In this document: piece after piece, positions 11,834 to 25,557 of the stretch | How positions within the stretch are numbered: the first letter of the stretch is position 1 | Layout of the letters: every line of letters begins with the position of its first letter | Program-made: the position numbers and the translations under genes | Notes under the pieces: model-generated | Told to the model about the DNA's origin: nothing | The model's input: only the letters and a program-made list of their open reading frames with translations | Database searches by the model: none | From: Uloborus plumipes | Taxonomy: Eukaryota > Arthropoda > Arachnida > Araneae > Uloboridae | Reading direction: 5' to 3' | DNA: 64,000 nucleotides | NCBI GenBank assembly: GCA_038373865.1 | Contig: JAXGGA010003969.1 | Coordinates: 30,616-94,615 of the forward strand

Positions 11834-14800
11834 ATAATAATTAATTAATTAATAAAATGAAAAAAACTAAACGGAAAGAAAAGAAAGTACGAAATAATAA
11901 GTTAATCATTCCGAAAACCTCCAAAAGTTCTGCGTTCTGCTTAATTATCACTGGACTAATCCCCTTCTCTTGCCTTTATCATAAAATTTTAAATCTAAAA
12001 CCTACTCTCGAAATTGGGAATGCTTGAGATTCTTCTTATTTTTGTTTAGTCAGCACCTCCTTGGATCTGGTGTTATCTTTATAGATGTTGATTTTACTCC
12101 ATTAATAACCCATACAAGCCCTTCATACAAACTGATGAGAAATTGTACTGTACTTTAACGAAAAAAAAACTGCAGTCAGAAGAAAGGGAGTGAAAACAAA
12201 AAGAACTGATGCGACATATGTTGGCTAGTCATACCTGATGAATGAGTTACTGAAGGTCATTGCTAGTTCTATGACATGTGATTGTGATAGAAGTGCATGA
12301 TTATGTCACGGAAGGCCACATGGAAATTCTGGATGATGTATTAACACGAAGAAATGTCCGTGTAATTCAAACGGAAAAACAATTCAGCGTAATGCCAAAA
12401 AGATTGCGTAGAAATTATTGTGTTTAAAAGGTAAGTCGTTAAACTTACAAAGCATATTAGGTATTCATAGCTGTGAACTGATATTTGGTTTGAAGTAAGT
12501 ATTAAATTTAGACAAAATATTAAAGAGATAGTTTTTAAAAATATATTTTTTTTATTTTGGAGACAATAATTTGTGTTCTATGTGGAAAATGTGCAGGCTT
12601 CTAGAAAGCAATAATGGGTTTCTGAAAAGTATGTCAGATGAATTTCGCTTGGTACAAAAGCGGCGCAAAGTAAGAACGATTATTTTTAATCTATGAACAC
12701 TTTTTTATTTATTTTTTCATGCCCCTTTAATAATTGTAATTGTTTGATTTTAGCAATTGATAGTTTCAATTTTATTCACCATTATCCAATCATAATTTTT
12801 TATAACTTTATTTCTAATATTTTTACAAGAAGATGAATATACGAAGTTCATCCTAAAATAATGTAAAAGATTTTTGATGTATCAGAAAGCTGTTGCAGAA
12901 ATTTTACTGAAAGCTCGTGTAAATTTTAAAAAGTTAAAGCCACATAATAAAAGAGGAAATAAATGATTTAATCTTGAGAAAAACTCTTTACAGAACACAA
13001 AATATAAAGAGCGTTGTGTTCGTGTTTTCTTGATGAAATAGGTTAAATGTATTTTCAAACGGTTCTATAGCCATTGCTTTTTTTCTTTAAAATGTATTAA
13101 TTTATAAAATGTTCAAATATTTTTCCATCCTTAAGTAATCAAGGCATCTTATTTTTCAAAAAACTGAAGTTCAGGATAGTTAAAGAGGTTAGCAAATATT
13201 AACGAAAGTATTCTTAAAATGACAGTCCCAATTGTTTTTATAGAAATTCAATTGAAAAAATCATCAATATTTAAAAATTAAAAAAGAGTTTGTTATATAA
13301 ATGAAAATACTTTTGGAACACTAATTTCAATCATTTAAAACAAATAGTGTACATTCACGCATATTCCGTTTTCTCGCATTTTGAAAATTTTTTTTAACTT
13401 TGTTTTGAGCCCTTTTAGGTTTTTTGTCCAGAAAAAGTCTTTATTCCGAGTGACTAAGTATGACTGTCATCAGTTATTTATCAACTCATATTTAAAATGC
13501 TTTTTAAATGAAGTTTGACAATTCAAAACAGAGCTTTTAGTATTCCGTATATGTTAATATTTTACTTATACTTAAACAATTTTCTAGTTGAATAAAAAAT
13601 AGTCTAGGACATGATAAATTCAGTAATTAAGCAACACTTGATAATTTTGTTTGTGAACTATGAAATCGTGCATTGTGTCGTAGAAATCAGCGGAAATAAA
13701 AACTTTTTTTTATTATCTGAAAAAAAAAATTTCTTCACGAATGAATAGTAATGCAGAATTCGAAAAAAGGGCCTATCAATATCCTTGAGTTTATGCTTGA
13801 TGCTTCAAAGTGTATGATTTAATGCTAGTGCTCATAAAAGTTTTATGACTTTGCGCAGTGTGCTGTCGTTTTTTTTTTTTAACCTATGGGACCGTGTTAC
13901 AAGAAATAGGACTTAAAAAAATTGAAAGTGATTCATGATCACAGGTATTTAAAAATATCAAATTGAAAAAAAAAATCTGTAGTTTAACATTTCACAATCA
14001 GAAATATCTTTTTAGAGAGGGATATTTACTCCTCCTTTATCGACATGAAAACAAATAAAAAGTTCCACGATTGTAAAATTACCTAAAGCACACACCATAA
14101 TTAAGCGAGAACAACAAAAATTAGAAAATAAATAATACTAGTTTTTCGCTAAAAATTTTTTTTGAACATCTATCCAATTATTTCTCCTTTTTTTACTGAA
14201 GAAACCGAACTTTTCCCTATTTTAGATTGATTTTTAAATGCACTATTTAACATTTTGAAATGTTTAAATAAATTAATTTATTAACTAATAACTTAATATA
14301 ATAAGGGAAATGAAAACATATATTCAGAAAAATACTATTAATTAATTTTTATTAATTCTTTAAAAATACGATTTATGACTTTAAAAGTTTCTTTTATATC
14401 CAAAACATAAATCGTTAAATTTTACAGGATCATTTTTTCTCAAGCAACCTTCTATATTCTCTTTGATACTTGTTACTTTGATTTTACGAACAATATTTCC
14501 TTTAATTCCGTCGTGCAGTGTTAGAAGTACATATCGCCCCCATAAAGCAACAGTAGGATAATTTACTGCTGTTTTCAGGCTTAGATGCCTCACTGTTACT
14601 CTGGAGGCGATTATATGGCATAGCTAAAATTGAAGCCGTGTAAGATAGTCAAGCACAGTTTTGAGTAATTCACGGCTTGGTAAAAATATCTGCAAAAAAA
14701 CTGCAGGCTGCGTAACATTTAACTTTAAGGGAAGGAATGTATTTAATCAGTGGTCAATTTTCATTGTTACGCATTGACTTTTATCAAAATTACTAGTAAC

Positions 14801-15139
14801 TTAAATTAAAGTAACTTTCCTTGACTTACACTAACGTAGTTGTACATATAAGCGGGGTATACTGAAAGTGAAATGCATGCAAAGGAACTGTAATCAACAC
14901 CCCCTCCTTTAACAAAAAAAATTTGGCTGCTGCTCCGATTCACGGCAGTGAAATTGATTCATACCACTATCATATTTTTAGCAGTTTAGTTTATCTACAA
15001 CAATTTTTACGCTTGGTATGATTTTTTTTTCTTTTTCTTTCTTTTTAGTATATGTTTGCTTAACTGGTATACTTTACAGAGGAAATAAAGAGGGACGTAA
15101 ATCCTTGCTTTGCTTCAATTGTGAATTTTAAAAATTACA
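9746..15139. other. AT-rich DNA with no recognised gene
   Basis: I find no protein-like frame, RNA gene or TIR pair. Short A and T homopolymers are frequent. The one distinct feature is the C-run/(TA)n tract at 11770-11845. Confidence 0.55.
11770..11845. repeat. Poly-C run followed by (TA)n and (AAT)n
   Basis: Fourteen C residues (11770-11783) are followed by an uninterrupted (TA)n of about 45 bp and then ATA and TTAA units. Confidence 0.9.
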
Positions 15140-15310
15140 TAAGGGTCATTCCATGGCAAGTGTCCCAAATTTTCAGAACCCCCCCCCCCTGGACCCCCTC
15201 CGATTTTGATGATTTTTTTTTGGATATACATATAAGACTTGCATGAAGCCATACCAAATTATAGCTCCATTAGCCCCATGGTTCAGCCAATGTAAATTAT
15301 TTTGTAAAGG
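15140..15310 (+). mobile_element. Isolated transposon end, TAAGGGTCATTCCATGG
   Basis: TAAGGGTCATTCCATGG (15140-15156) resembles the ends of the elements at 1931 and 63923 (TAGGGYAATTCCAYSG). A C10 run and a GATTTTGATGATTTTT segment follow. No right end was found, so the length is uncertain. Confidence 0.4.
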
Positions 15311-17826
15311 CCTCTTTTTCGTGTTGTCAAAACGTAACTAGTTCTTTATAAGGCTTAGCATCTCAACGTTTTTGTACGTTTTCTATATTAACTTTCATAA
15401 CATAAATAATCTGTTTTTTATTTCAGTGTTTGTGTTTTTTAATTGGACAGTATTATTTACTTACACTTTAACTTTTACAATGTAATCAAAATAAACAGTG
15501 CGAGCGAATTTGGTGGCAAAAGCGAGTCGTAGTGTAGAAACTCCTGTACAAAGATTAATTTCTCTTCTCCAAAAGCGGTCACCCCATCCCCCCCCCCCAA
15601 AAAAAAAGAAAAAAAAACATCATACAAAGAATGTATGTGTCGTTGCATCGATAAGTAATATTTCTTTACACAAATAATAATTTTAAAAAGGAACAAACCA
15701 CAATAAATGAATTTCAAAAAGTGAACATCGAGCATTCGTGATTGGATAAAAGGCGTTTAATTCGTCATCTAGAAGTTGGACTCGTCGTGAAGAAGAATTT
15801 CAAATGACAAAAAGGGAAAAAACGAAAGATTATTTTTCTTTGACCTAACGATATTTTAACTAAATTATCGTTGCGAAAGGTTAGGAAAATCGTTCTTAAG
15901 AAAAACGTCTAGAAAACAAAACGAGCAAAATGTGTGAAGCGTGATGTGGCTAGGCGTTGTTTACCAGAAGCTAGGATGAAAGATATGAATAAATTGGCTG
16001 AAAGGGAAGAAATAATAGGGAAGGGGGTACAATTATTCTATAGGTGAGAAATAATGATGTTGGTTTCAGCACAAAAAGGAGTTTAGCTAAAACTGAAATT
16101 ACCAGTTGGACAAAGCAACCAACTGAGGGTGAGGGCATCCAGAGGGGTAGAAATTAAAAATAAAAATATTTTGAGTACGTCAGATAGTTAGATGAAACTT
16201 TAAGTACATCCTAAAAATTCTCCAGCTCAAAAGACTGACGTTTCGGGAATGAAGCAAGCTCATAGCAAATTTTTGAAAATGCAAAAAAAAAAAAAAAAGG
16301 AAGGAAAAAATCACTATATCATAACTCGAGCGTGACAAATTTTCATACAGAAGGTTCGTCTTAATGCTCCAGTTATGGCAGCCAAAAATCGGACGATTAT
16401 TATGAGGAGTATTATAAATCTGACAGCTAATTTTTTTTTTCAGTATTTATAAAATGTTACGAATAAAAGCACATAAAATAATGTATACATTTAAAGTGAA
16501 ATAATGTGAAAAAAGTACATATATCCAAAAAAAAAAAAAATCTAACAATTCAATTCAATCTGTAATATTATATGCAGCTCCCATATCTATAGCAATAAAT
16601 CGCTATAATCGTTAACAATATTTTGTTGATTTAATAAGTAACGTATTATCAAAGTGTTAAAAAAAACACCTATATCTGAAGTTTTGCAAATAATTGGTGG
16701 TATGACAAACAACATCTTTGTTATCAGGTAATTGATTGCTAAAGAACCAAGTCATTTCATATTTTCCATCGATATTTGTCCACAGTTGGTAACATGTTAC
16801 CATTTTGACTGTTTTCTTTCAGGAACAGAATTAGTGCTGTATCGTGTATAACAGCATTTATAAGTTAACTGCCTGTCTATGTTGAGCACTAAAGTACCGC
16901 GTTGCAAGTAGTCAGCTTGCACAGGCTTTTGTGTGCAATAAGGGAGTTATATCGTTGTATCGAGCCACTATATACTTTTAATTTAAAAAAAAAGAATTAA
17001 TGCACGATTCGTTTATGCCATTAAAATATTTTCAAAACAGGATCAAACTGCACGAACATTCTTGATTGGATTGAAAAAGTTTAATGTCCTATGTTTGTCC
17101 TCAAAGTTATTTTCACAGCAGGAGAAAAAATAAAAGAATTTCCTTTCCCTTTTCGAAAGATAGTTTAAACTAAATTGTCCTTTCAAGCGATTATAGTCGT
17201 TTTCAGGAAGAAAAAGTATAATCGCTTTACGAAAGCTCATAATTGAAATGAAAACGATTTTTTAGGTTTTTCATTCTATCATCTACTTTCAAATGGAAAA
17301 CATCCAGAAAAAATATTTTCTCATTTTTATCTAAATTGTACATTGAATTTCAAGACTTCATTTTAGCTTAAAAATAAGGTTTTTCAACGGATTTCGGAAG
17401 ACTTAGAAAAACTGCCCGGAATAACTTGTTCGTCATATGTATCCCAATGTAATCTGGTAATGAGGAAGCAATTTGACTGCTAACGAACAGTTAAATGACA
17501 TCAACTGAGTACAATTTGCATTATACCGTGCATAACTTCATTGGACAACTCAAAATGTCATTTAAGGGACAGTAGTGAGAAAAAAAAGTATTGTAGAAAA
17601 TCATGGTTTGAAGTAATACTTACAGAGTGGTCCGGAAGTGGTCGTACCAGATACCATCACTTTATTCTCAACAACATGTTATTTGCTGTTGAATATATAT
17701 ATTTTTTTGTAATACACAATTACTTTAGAATCTTAAGGGTTCTAATCATCGTTAGATCACCATCCATGCTGAATTCTCTGCCATGCTCTCGAAGATCTTT
17801 TGTGCATTTTCGGGAATGTTGAGTAT
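15311..17826. other. No recognised feature
   Basis: AT-rich sequence with A-runs at 16281-16298 and 16528-16541. No coding frame or repeat pair could be supported. Confidence 0.55.
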
Positions 17827-18654
17827 TAGGGATGCGACATTGATGGCAAAACATCAATGCTATAGATTAAAACCTCGATGGTATTGATACATCAGCCAAA
17901 AAACATCAATGTTTTCAAACATCGATGTTTCCAAGCATCGATCTTTTTTGAAATATATTTTGCACAAATGTGGATGTTTAGTAGCTCCTCGTTATATCAC
18001 TTATTCGGATATAGTACAATTTTCCTGTGTCTCCCGAAAAACCATCGAATATAAGACATCGATGGTAATTATACAAAACTCCTTTCTGTGAGACAAATAT
18101 ACTGCAATTACTGATTAACAATGTAACATTTTACTGCGTATATCTTTACGAAACTTTTTTTTTTTTTTGCAGAAATTTTAAAACATCGACTTCGGAAAAA
18201 ACATTAAATCCGTAGTAAAACATTCATAGTAATTATAGAAAACTTTTCTAATGAGTAACTACTTATTGACGATGTAACATTTATTCGCATATTTTCATGA
18301 ACTTTTCATACTGAAATGTAAAACATCAATTACAAAATTTAAAATATTAATAATAAATAAATAAAAACCGGCAAAGTCAAATCAGCTATGTTTAAGAAAC
18401 ATCGATAGCAAATCATAGAAAACTTTATCCAATGAGATAAATACTGCAACAATGAAATAATTTTTTTAGCAAATATAATTATCGCATACTTTAAGGAATC
18501 TTTTTTGCTGAAATATAAAACATCGACATCAAAAAAAAAAAAAAAAAAAATATCAATCTCAAAACATCGATGTTGGAAAAACATCGACCGTAAAACATCG
18601 ATGATAGAAGCGTCGATGTTTTGAAAAAAACATCGATGTTTCGAAGCATCTCTA
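17827..18654. mobile_element. hAT-like MITE dense in ATCGAT palindromes
   Basis: The left end TAGGGATGCGAC and the right end, reversed, TAGAGATGCTTCG resemble the hAT element at 44571. Both subterminal regions repeat the self-complementary word AAACATCGATGTTT and variants: left at 17880-17945 and 18045-18065; right at 18505-18640, where it occurs about every 15-20 bp. A clean 8-bp duplication was not seen, so the hAT label rests on the end sequence. No coding capacity. Confidence 0.6.
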
Positions 18655-20356
18655 TATCTGAGAGGACAATGGACAATGGACATAGATCATATTCTTCCAA
18701 CACTCATGACGCTGGAAGTGGGTATCATGCCTAGGAAAATTCGTTTATCGCATTTTCCAATTCACAACTGTAACTTCTGCTCTCAGTTCATTTCGGTCAG
18801 AAAATGTCAGTGTACTATTTGTGACTGGTAGTTGAAAGAAAAGTTAAATTTGCGGTTGAATTGGGAGTTGCGTTGGACGAATTTTTTTATGTGTGATACC
18901 CCGTTAAGGCTTTCAAATAATTGAACATTCAATCGTAACTAACATGATGTTGAAGGGAAGGGGGGAGTACGCTCAGTTCAAAACCACTCTGTACTACGTT
19001 TAACTCATTTATTCTCAAATACAATATAGGCAAAAACAAAGAATATTCTGCTTACTGCTTGGTTTCCATTGTCAAAATTAATAGTGTTTAGTGAAAGTTT
19101 GATTTTTTTTAATTGTGAAAGTTTAATTATGTGTTACTATCAATATTTTCTACGCACCTCGCACCAGCTATAATTTATCTTTATGCCAGTATTCTAGCGA
19201 GATAAAGCTTTAAATTCAGAATTTTAAACACTGGATATAGTTAAACAAAAAATGACTTTTTAATTGTTTCTTAAATAATCAGCTACTAGTATTTTTGTTA
19301 GATGGGTACGCAAAAAAGAGAAAAAGAAACTTTACTTGCATTTTTTTGTATTTGACGAATGTATTTATGAATTGTTACTACACCAATTACAGGAATTGTG
19401 AATCATAATTTTAAATTAACCTGCAACGTATAAGTGTGTTACACTTTGAAATTGACTGGAACAAATGCCTTTAAGAAACAACCAATCTCTGTCTGGAGAT
19501 TCTCCAGAGCTAATGAGATTACAATGATCTCTGCATCAAAATTTGACATGAGTCGTTCCACAGCCGTACATGAGCACAATGAGGAACAAGAAGTTCTGTC
19601 AAGAACTAAACGAGCCTACTTTCCCGTACATCGACATCGGCATTCTAGCATCTGATCAATATTCTCTTAAATATCTGAAACTGAAAATTATGTCAAACAT
19701 ACCTCTATAGCACTTAAAGCTGATTTCTAAAAGCAAAGTATACCCCTCTCATCAGATGAAATGGACATGTAAAAAGTAAATAAAAGAGTAAATAAAGTTT
19801 TGTTGCACCTTTTAAAGAATGTAACTGTCATAGTTCTTCCGTAGAAAAATTCCTCAATCGTTTTCAGAAAAAAAAATAATAAAAGTACAAAGAACATCAA
19901 AACACATTTTATCAAAGAAAGAAAAAAAACCTCGTTCGTTAATAAAATGTCTCGAATTTTATTTTTAATCCGTTGCCAGTTGTTAAATATAAATGACGAA
20001 TAAAATGCTCTCGTGAATGAAAAATTTTTGTAAACAAAAAAAAAATCGTCTGCCAAATAAAAAAAAAATAAATAATAATAATAATAATAAATTAAAAAAA
20101 AATGAATAAATAAACAAAAAATCGTCTGTCCAGTCAGTCATTTTTTTTCTGAGTCTGCATATCCGCCATGTTTGCGGAGTCGGAGTCAGAATCAGAGTCC
20201 TCACAGAAGATTTTTCAGAAAAGTACTTTACATACATTTTTTATCAAAAACGTTTTCTTACAAAGTTAGTTTGAAGGAAATCCGCCTTTAAGTTCAGAAT
20301 CAACATTCAATTTAAATTTCCCAGTAGGAGCGCATGTTATTATTATTTTTTTTTTT
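18655..20356. other. No recognised gene
   Basis: AT-rich with A/T homopolymers and a short (AAT)n near 20075. The open frames here have low-complexity translations. Confidence 0.5.
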
Positions 20357-21215
20357 GAACGGTTCTTCATTAAACGAAAAATTGTTCAAATTGAAAAGTG
20401 AAATATGGGAATGAGTCTCTCCAAGATCTTTCGAACAAAAAAGGTTTATTCAATTCGGATGGTTCACTTAAAAGTTATTATTAGGTGAAGAAAGGTTGCT
20501 TGAACGGTTCAATGTTGAACGAAAAAATGTTCAAATTGAAAATTTAAATACGGTAATGAAGTATACTTGCCGAGATCTTTCGAACAAAAAAAAGTTTGTT
20601 TAAATCAGACTGTTCACTCAAAAGTTATTAGGGGTGAGAGCTTTTTTGAATGGTTCAATGTTGAACGAAAAATTGTTCAAATTGAAAATTTAACGACGGG
20701 AATGAAGTATTCTTGATAAGATCTTTCGAACAAAAAAAAGTTTATTCAATTCGGAAGGTTCACTTAAAAGTTATTACGTGGGGAAAGGTTGCTTGAACTG
20801 TTCAATGTTGAACCAAAAATGTTCAAACTTGAAATTTAAATAAGGTAATAAAGTATCCTTGCCGAGATGCTTCTAAAAAAAATTGTTTAAATCGGACTGT
20901 TCACTCAAAAGTTAATAGGGGTGACAGCTTGTTTGAACGGTTCAATGTTGAACGAAAAATTGTTCAAATCGAAAATGTAGAAACGGGAATGAAGTATCCT
21001 TGAAAAGATCTTTCGAACAAAAAAAAAAGTTTGTTCAAATCGGACTGTTAACTAAAAAGTTAATATCGCGGGACAGGTTGTTTGAACGGCTCAAAGTTGA
21101 ACCAAAAATTGTTCAAATCGAAAAATCAAATATGGGAATGAGCTGTACTCGCCGAGATCTTTCCAACAAAAAAAAAATTCGTTCATATCGGAATGTTCAT
21201 TCAAAAGTTATTAGG
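20357..21215 (+). repeat. Six tandem units of about 145 bp
   Basis: Each unit runs GAACGGTTCAATGTTGAACG, then a GTTCAAAT-GAAAA block, GAGATCTTTCGAACAAAAAA, GTTCAAATCGGACTGTTCA and CTCAAAAGTTATTA. The last block recurs at about 20467, 20617, 20761, 20902, 21049 and 21199, a period of 141-150 bp. Units differ by scattered substitutions. Two further units occur at 47775-48020 with the same downstream CAGACAGAC tail, so this is a dispersed family with an internal array. Confidence 0.88.
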
Positions 21216-21218
21216 GGG

Positions 21219-21270
21219 GGACAGACAGACCGACCGACCGACCGACAGACCGACAGACCAACCGACACAC
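21219..21270. repeat. (ACAG/ACCG)n tetranucleotide tract
   Basis: ACAGACAGACCGACCGACCG-type repeats directly follow the last ~145-bp unit and a G7 run. Confidence 0.9.
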
Positions 21271-21360
21271 AAATTACCCATCTCAATACCCTACTTTCAA
21301 ATTTTTAATTTTTCGATGTTTATTTCTTTCTTTTTTTTTGCTTCTTTTTGACTTTGTTTT

Positions 21361-21417
21361 GGACTTGGCGATATTTTTTGAATTTGGCGATATTTTTTGG
21401 ACTTGGCGATATTTTTT
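21361..21417. repeat. Three tandem 19-bp units
   Basis: GGACTTGGCGATATTTTTT occurs three times head to tail, the middle copy starting GAATTTGG. It lies in the non-array tail of the ~145-bp repeat family. Confidence 0.85.
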
Positions 21418-23409
21418 AGATGCATTAAGCCACTTTTATTATTTTTTTCGTCTCCTTTATTTTTAACGGGAAAGTAGGCTAAAAAAGGTTGCTGTATTAT
21501 ACACCACCCTATAGCTGTCCCATATTTTTGAGCCATCCGTCTCAGACCTCTTGTCCATTCAGGTTCTAGATAAAGTGAACATATTTTTAATACTCAATTT
21601 TATTTTAATTCTATTGATACACCCCAGTTATTAATATAAATCATTTTTAAATGCAACAAGAGTACACTTTACTCAATCAGTATGTTCTGCAATAAAACGG
21701 TACAGGAATGAAGCAAATGAAAGCGAAAATATCATAATCGCCCATGAGAGCTCAGAGCACAATACACATAGTTACAAGTAATACGTAATAATGGTACATC
21801 TCAAAGGGAAAAAGCCATACGACTTTTAACCTGATGTAATATCACAAGGGCTACATTATGCGAAGAAACAGTTGTAATTATGCTTACTGGTTCGCTTTTG
21901 TAGCCTTCAATGGTGTGCTATTATTGATAGTATTGTTTGTATGCCAGCACAAACCAGTCATTAGTCCGGGCGCCAAATGGCTAATTATAGGGTAACCTTG
22001 TTTTGACTAATGAATAAAATTTTTTCGCTGTTTTTGATAGCTTATGTTATGTACATTTCAGATCCGATTGATGCCACTCTGTCATAGTTGAGCATTTTGA
22101 GAAATTCAAGATGGCGTCCAAGACATTTAATAACCACCCGTCACTAGTTTTATCATTTGCAATATTTTTTAAAAAATTTTGAAAAATCCAAAAAAAATCA
22201 GAAATTTCAAAACTTTAGGCCAAATGCGCAAACTAACGATGACGTCGCAAAAGTGAAATATTTTACAGAATTGTTACTTATCCTCATTCACAGTAAATGA
22301 AAGGTACCCGTTTACGAAAATCAAAAATTCATTTTTTTCGCTCCACCCTAATGTTTATGACGAATTTCTTTAGACCAACATGAAATCCACTTGGGAGGCT
22401 TTCTTGAAAATTATGAGCAACTATGAGCCAATATTTTGAAAAGTGCCAATTTGAAGTTGGAGTTTTCTGATAAAAAAAATTTTTTTGTAGAAAAAAAATT
22501 AATATTGGATTCTAAGTCTAAATTGGGTCTAAATGCAAGAAAATAAAAGGGGGGAGGTCAAGGAAGTTATTTACCCCTCCTTAGATTACTCACTTTTGAG
22601 CCGTTACATATCTGATGAGTGTTACAGATCTGATGTTAATATGAGCTACATATCTGACTTTATGCTTTCAGTCTTCATTAACATCTCTAAAAATGATATC
22701 ATTTCCTTGCATTTTTAACATAGAATTAAGATAATTACATTAATATATATATATTAGCTAAAAAATCAAATTTTATTATAAAAAAGAATTTCTTGGAAAT
22801 AAAAATGAGCGATGAGGTTTTTAGATAAAATAAATTATGAGATTACCAAATCCAAGCTAATAAAACATTTGTTTTGTTTTGAAACAACACACAACTTCAA
22901 CTTTTTCAACACACAACTCTGCTGCTTGCTTTTCTTTAATTAGTTGCAGGAAATTTAATTTCTTGATTAGAAATTCAAATTTAGCATGCTAGTTATTATC
23001 TAGTTATTTAGCGAAGTTATGAGAAATTGAAGCACCAAAAAAATAAATAAATAAAATAATAAAAATTAATTAACTTAATTTCTGCAGTGTTAATTTTTCT
23101 TATTTTACTAACTTCTATTGTTAGGTCATACAAACCACAAATGAAGCAATTGTACTAAAACTCATTACTTTTCATTTTTTAAGAGCAAAAATATTCAATA
23201 TATGGCTAAAACCTATAATTTTTGCTTTTTAATAATTCTGAAATGTGAGAGTTAGTTCGGTAACATATTCGCTGTTTTTCAATGTTACCGCTCTGACTGT
23301 TACCGATCTGACAAACCGATAAAGATTTTTTTTTTATTTCCGAGTCGATCGCGCTAAACCAAAATCAAACACATGGTTTTTTCACTTGCAGTATAGGACT
23401 ATACTTATA

Positions 23410-24942
23410 CACTGCGATGCAAAAGTTTAGACAAATGGCAAATATGTTAATAAAAAGAAAACTATCAACGAAATGCTTTCAAATTTCTACTGCAGGTACA
23501 CAATATGGTCCCAAATACGCGTCTGGAGTTCTTAAAACTAGAACTGGAATCAAATTTTGGATATTACAAAACACATTTTTTTACATTGTTGCAAAAGTTT
23601 AGACAACAGTCAGATTTTATGCAAATATCCCTTGAAATGTGATTGGTGGAGGAAATGCGGGGCTGTATTATTCATTTATAAAGTGCAGAGATTGCTGAAT
23701 AAATAATCAAAATATCAAAAGCTCTGTAGTTCTCGTGTAAAGAAGATGAGAAAGTTTGGAAGCCGAAATTTGAAAATACTTTACTAATTTTTACTTTATT
23801 AATTTTTTGTCTTTTAAATCGGCTCTAGTATGGTAGTACGTTGTTTTTTACTTTGTGGAGAGCAAATTCAGACATGCGTATCGATCAAAAGACCAAGAAA
23901 AAATATATTTCTTAAAGATGAAGGAATTGGAAAAACGGCTCGAACTGACGATTTGCCCCTTAATCCTACAAAACTTCAACTTGGGTCAAAAACAGCACGT
24001 GACAGCATAAGTAGATGAACAACTGAATCGGAATGCATAAAAAAACAAAGAATTGTGCTTGAGCCTGTTCGGACAGAGTGTCCCAAATAAGCCAGATTTT
24101 ATTGGTAAAAGCAGCACAGCATATGATCATTGGATATTTCTCAAGTCCCGCGAAAAGAATTATAATCCATCTAGGCCATCCCAATTTTAATAATTTTTAT
24201 CAAAGAAAGTACCATTCATTTTTTAGTCACGATGATACATATGCTGCTTTTCACATTAAAATCTGGCTTATTTGGGACACTCTGTCCGAAAAGGATCAGG
24301 CACAATTCTTTGTTTTTTTTCTGCATTCCGATTCAATTGTTCATCTACTTATGCTGTCACGTGCTGTTTTTGACCCAAGTTGAAGTTTTGTAGGATTAAG
24401 GGGCGAATCGTCAGTCTGAGCCGTTTTTTCAATTCCTTCATCCTTAAGAAATATAATTTTTCTTGGACTTTTTGATCGATACGCATGTCTGAATTTGCTC
24501 TCCACAAAGTAAAAAACAATGTACTACCATACTAGAGCCGATTTAAAAGACAAAAAATTAATAAAGTAGGTTTATTTTCAAATTTCGGCTTCCAAACTTT
24601 CTCATCTTCTTTACACGAGAACTAAAGAGCTTTTGAGATTTTGATTATTTATTCAGCAATCTCTGCACTTTATAAATGAATAATACAGTCCCGCATTTCC
24701 TCCACCAATCACATTTCAAGGGATATTTGCATAAAATCTGACTATTGTCTAAACTTTTGCAACAATGTAAAAAAATGTCTTTTGTAATATCCAAAATTTG
24801 ATTCCAGTTATTGTTTTAAGAACTCCAGACACGTATTTGGGACCATATTGTGTACCTGCAGTAGAAATTAGAAAACATTTCGTTGAATAGTTTTCTTTTT
24901 ATTCACATATTTGCATTTTGTCTAAACTTTTGCATCGCAGTG
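23410..24942. mobile_element. Foldback element with ~690-bp arms
   Basis: The ends CACTGCGATGCAAAAGTTTA are exact inverted copies flanked by TA on each side, as for Tc1/mariner-type elements. The arms (about 23410-24110 and 24255-24942) are inverted repeats with few differences, leaving a ~145-bp unpaired centre. The inner ends contain GGACAGAGTGTCCCAAATAA and its complement. Short frames in the arms are mirror images and not evidently coding. A single diverged arm of the same family is at 36787-37381. Confidence 0.9.
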
Positions 24943-25557
24943 TATATAAAATAAGTTTTAAAATAATAAAAACTGCGCATTTCAGCTCGTGTTACCGATC
25001 TGATGATTTAAATGACACACATTTTATAAATCACTTTAAAAAATCTTACCTGCAATTTTAGATGCAGAAATGCAAATTTTTAATTAAAACGCGATAAAAC
25101 ATCCCACCAGGTACTCAGTATCACGTGGTATCGGTGCAGGAAATGATTTTGGGAGCCTAAATATAGATCGGAAGTTATTGTTACCGCTCTGACGCGGAAC
25201 TGAGGGACACGCTTATTTCGCATTCCCTAGAAAATCAGAAATCGATTAAAACAAAAATGAAGTAAAATATTAACAAAGGGGTAAAAATAGAATCGTTTTT
25301 TGTGCAAGTGTGTTTTTTTGGGAAGTTAGAAAGCGCGCTTAAGCTGTTTGCATGCTAAGCTTTGCTACAGGGGACACGTTACCGATCTGATATTTGATGT
25401 ATGAAACAAATATTTTCTGAAGATAAAAATTTTTTTTTTCTGATATTATTAGATGAAATGAAAGCAAAACCTTGTCTTCTTTCTGGGGAAAATTATTTTG
25501 TTAACTAGTTATTGAAATACTAGTGAAAATTCACTTGGGACTCAAATTGGCACTTTT

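Noticed and set aside
21219..21270. CRISPR-like array
   Set aside because: A simple tetranucleotide tract with no spacers, in a eukaryotic context.
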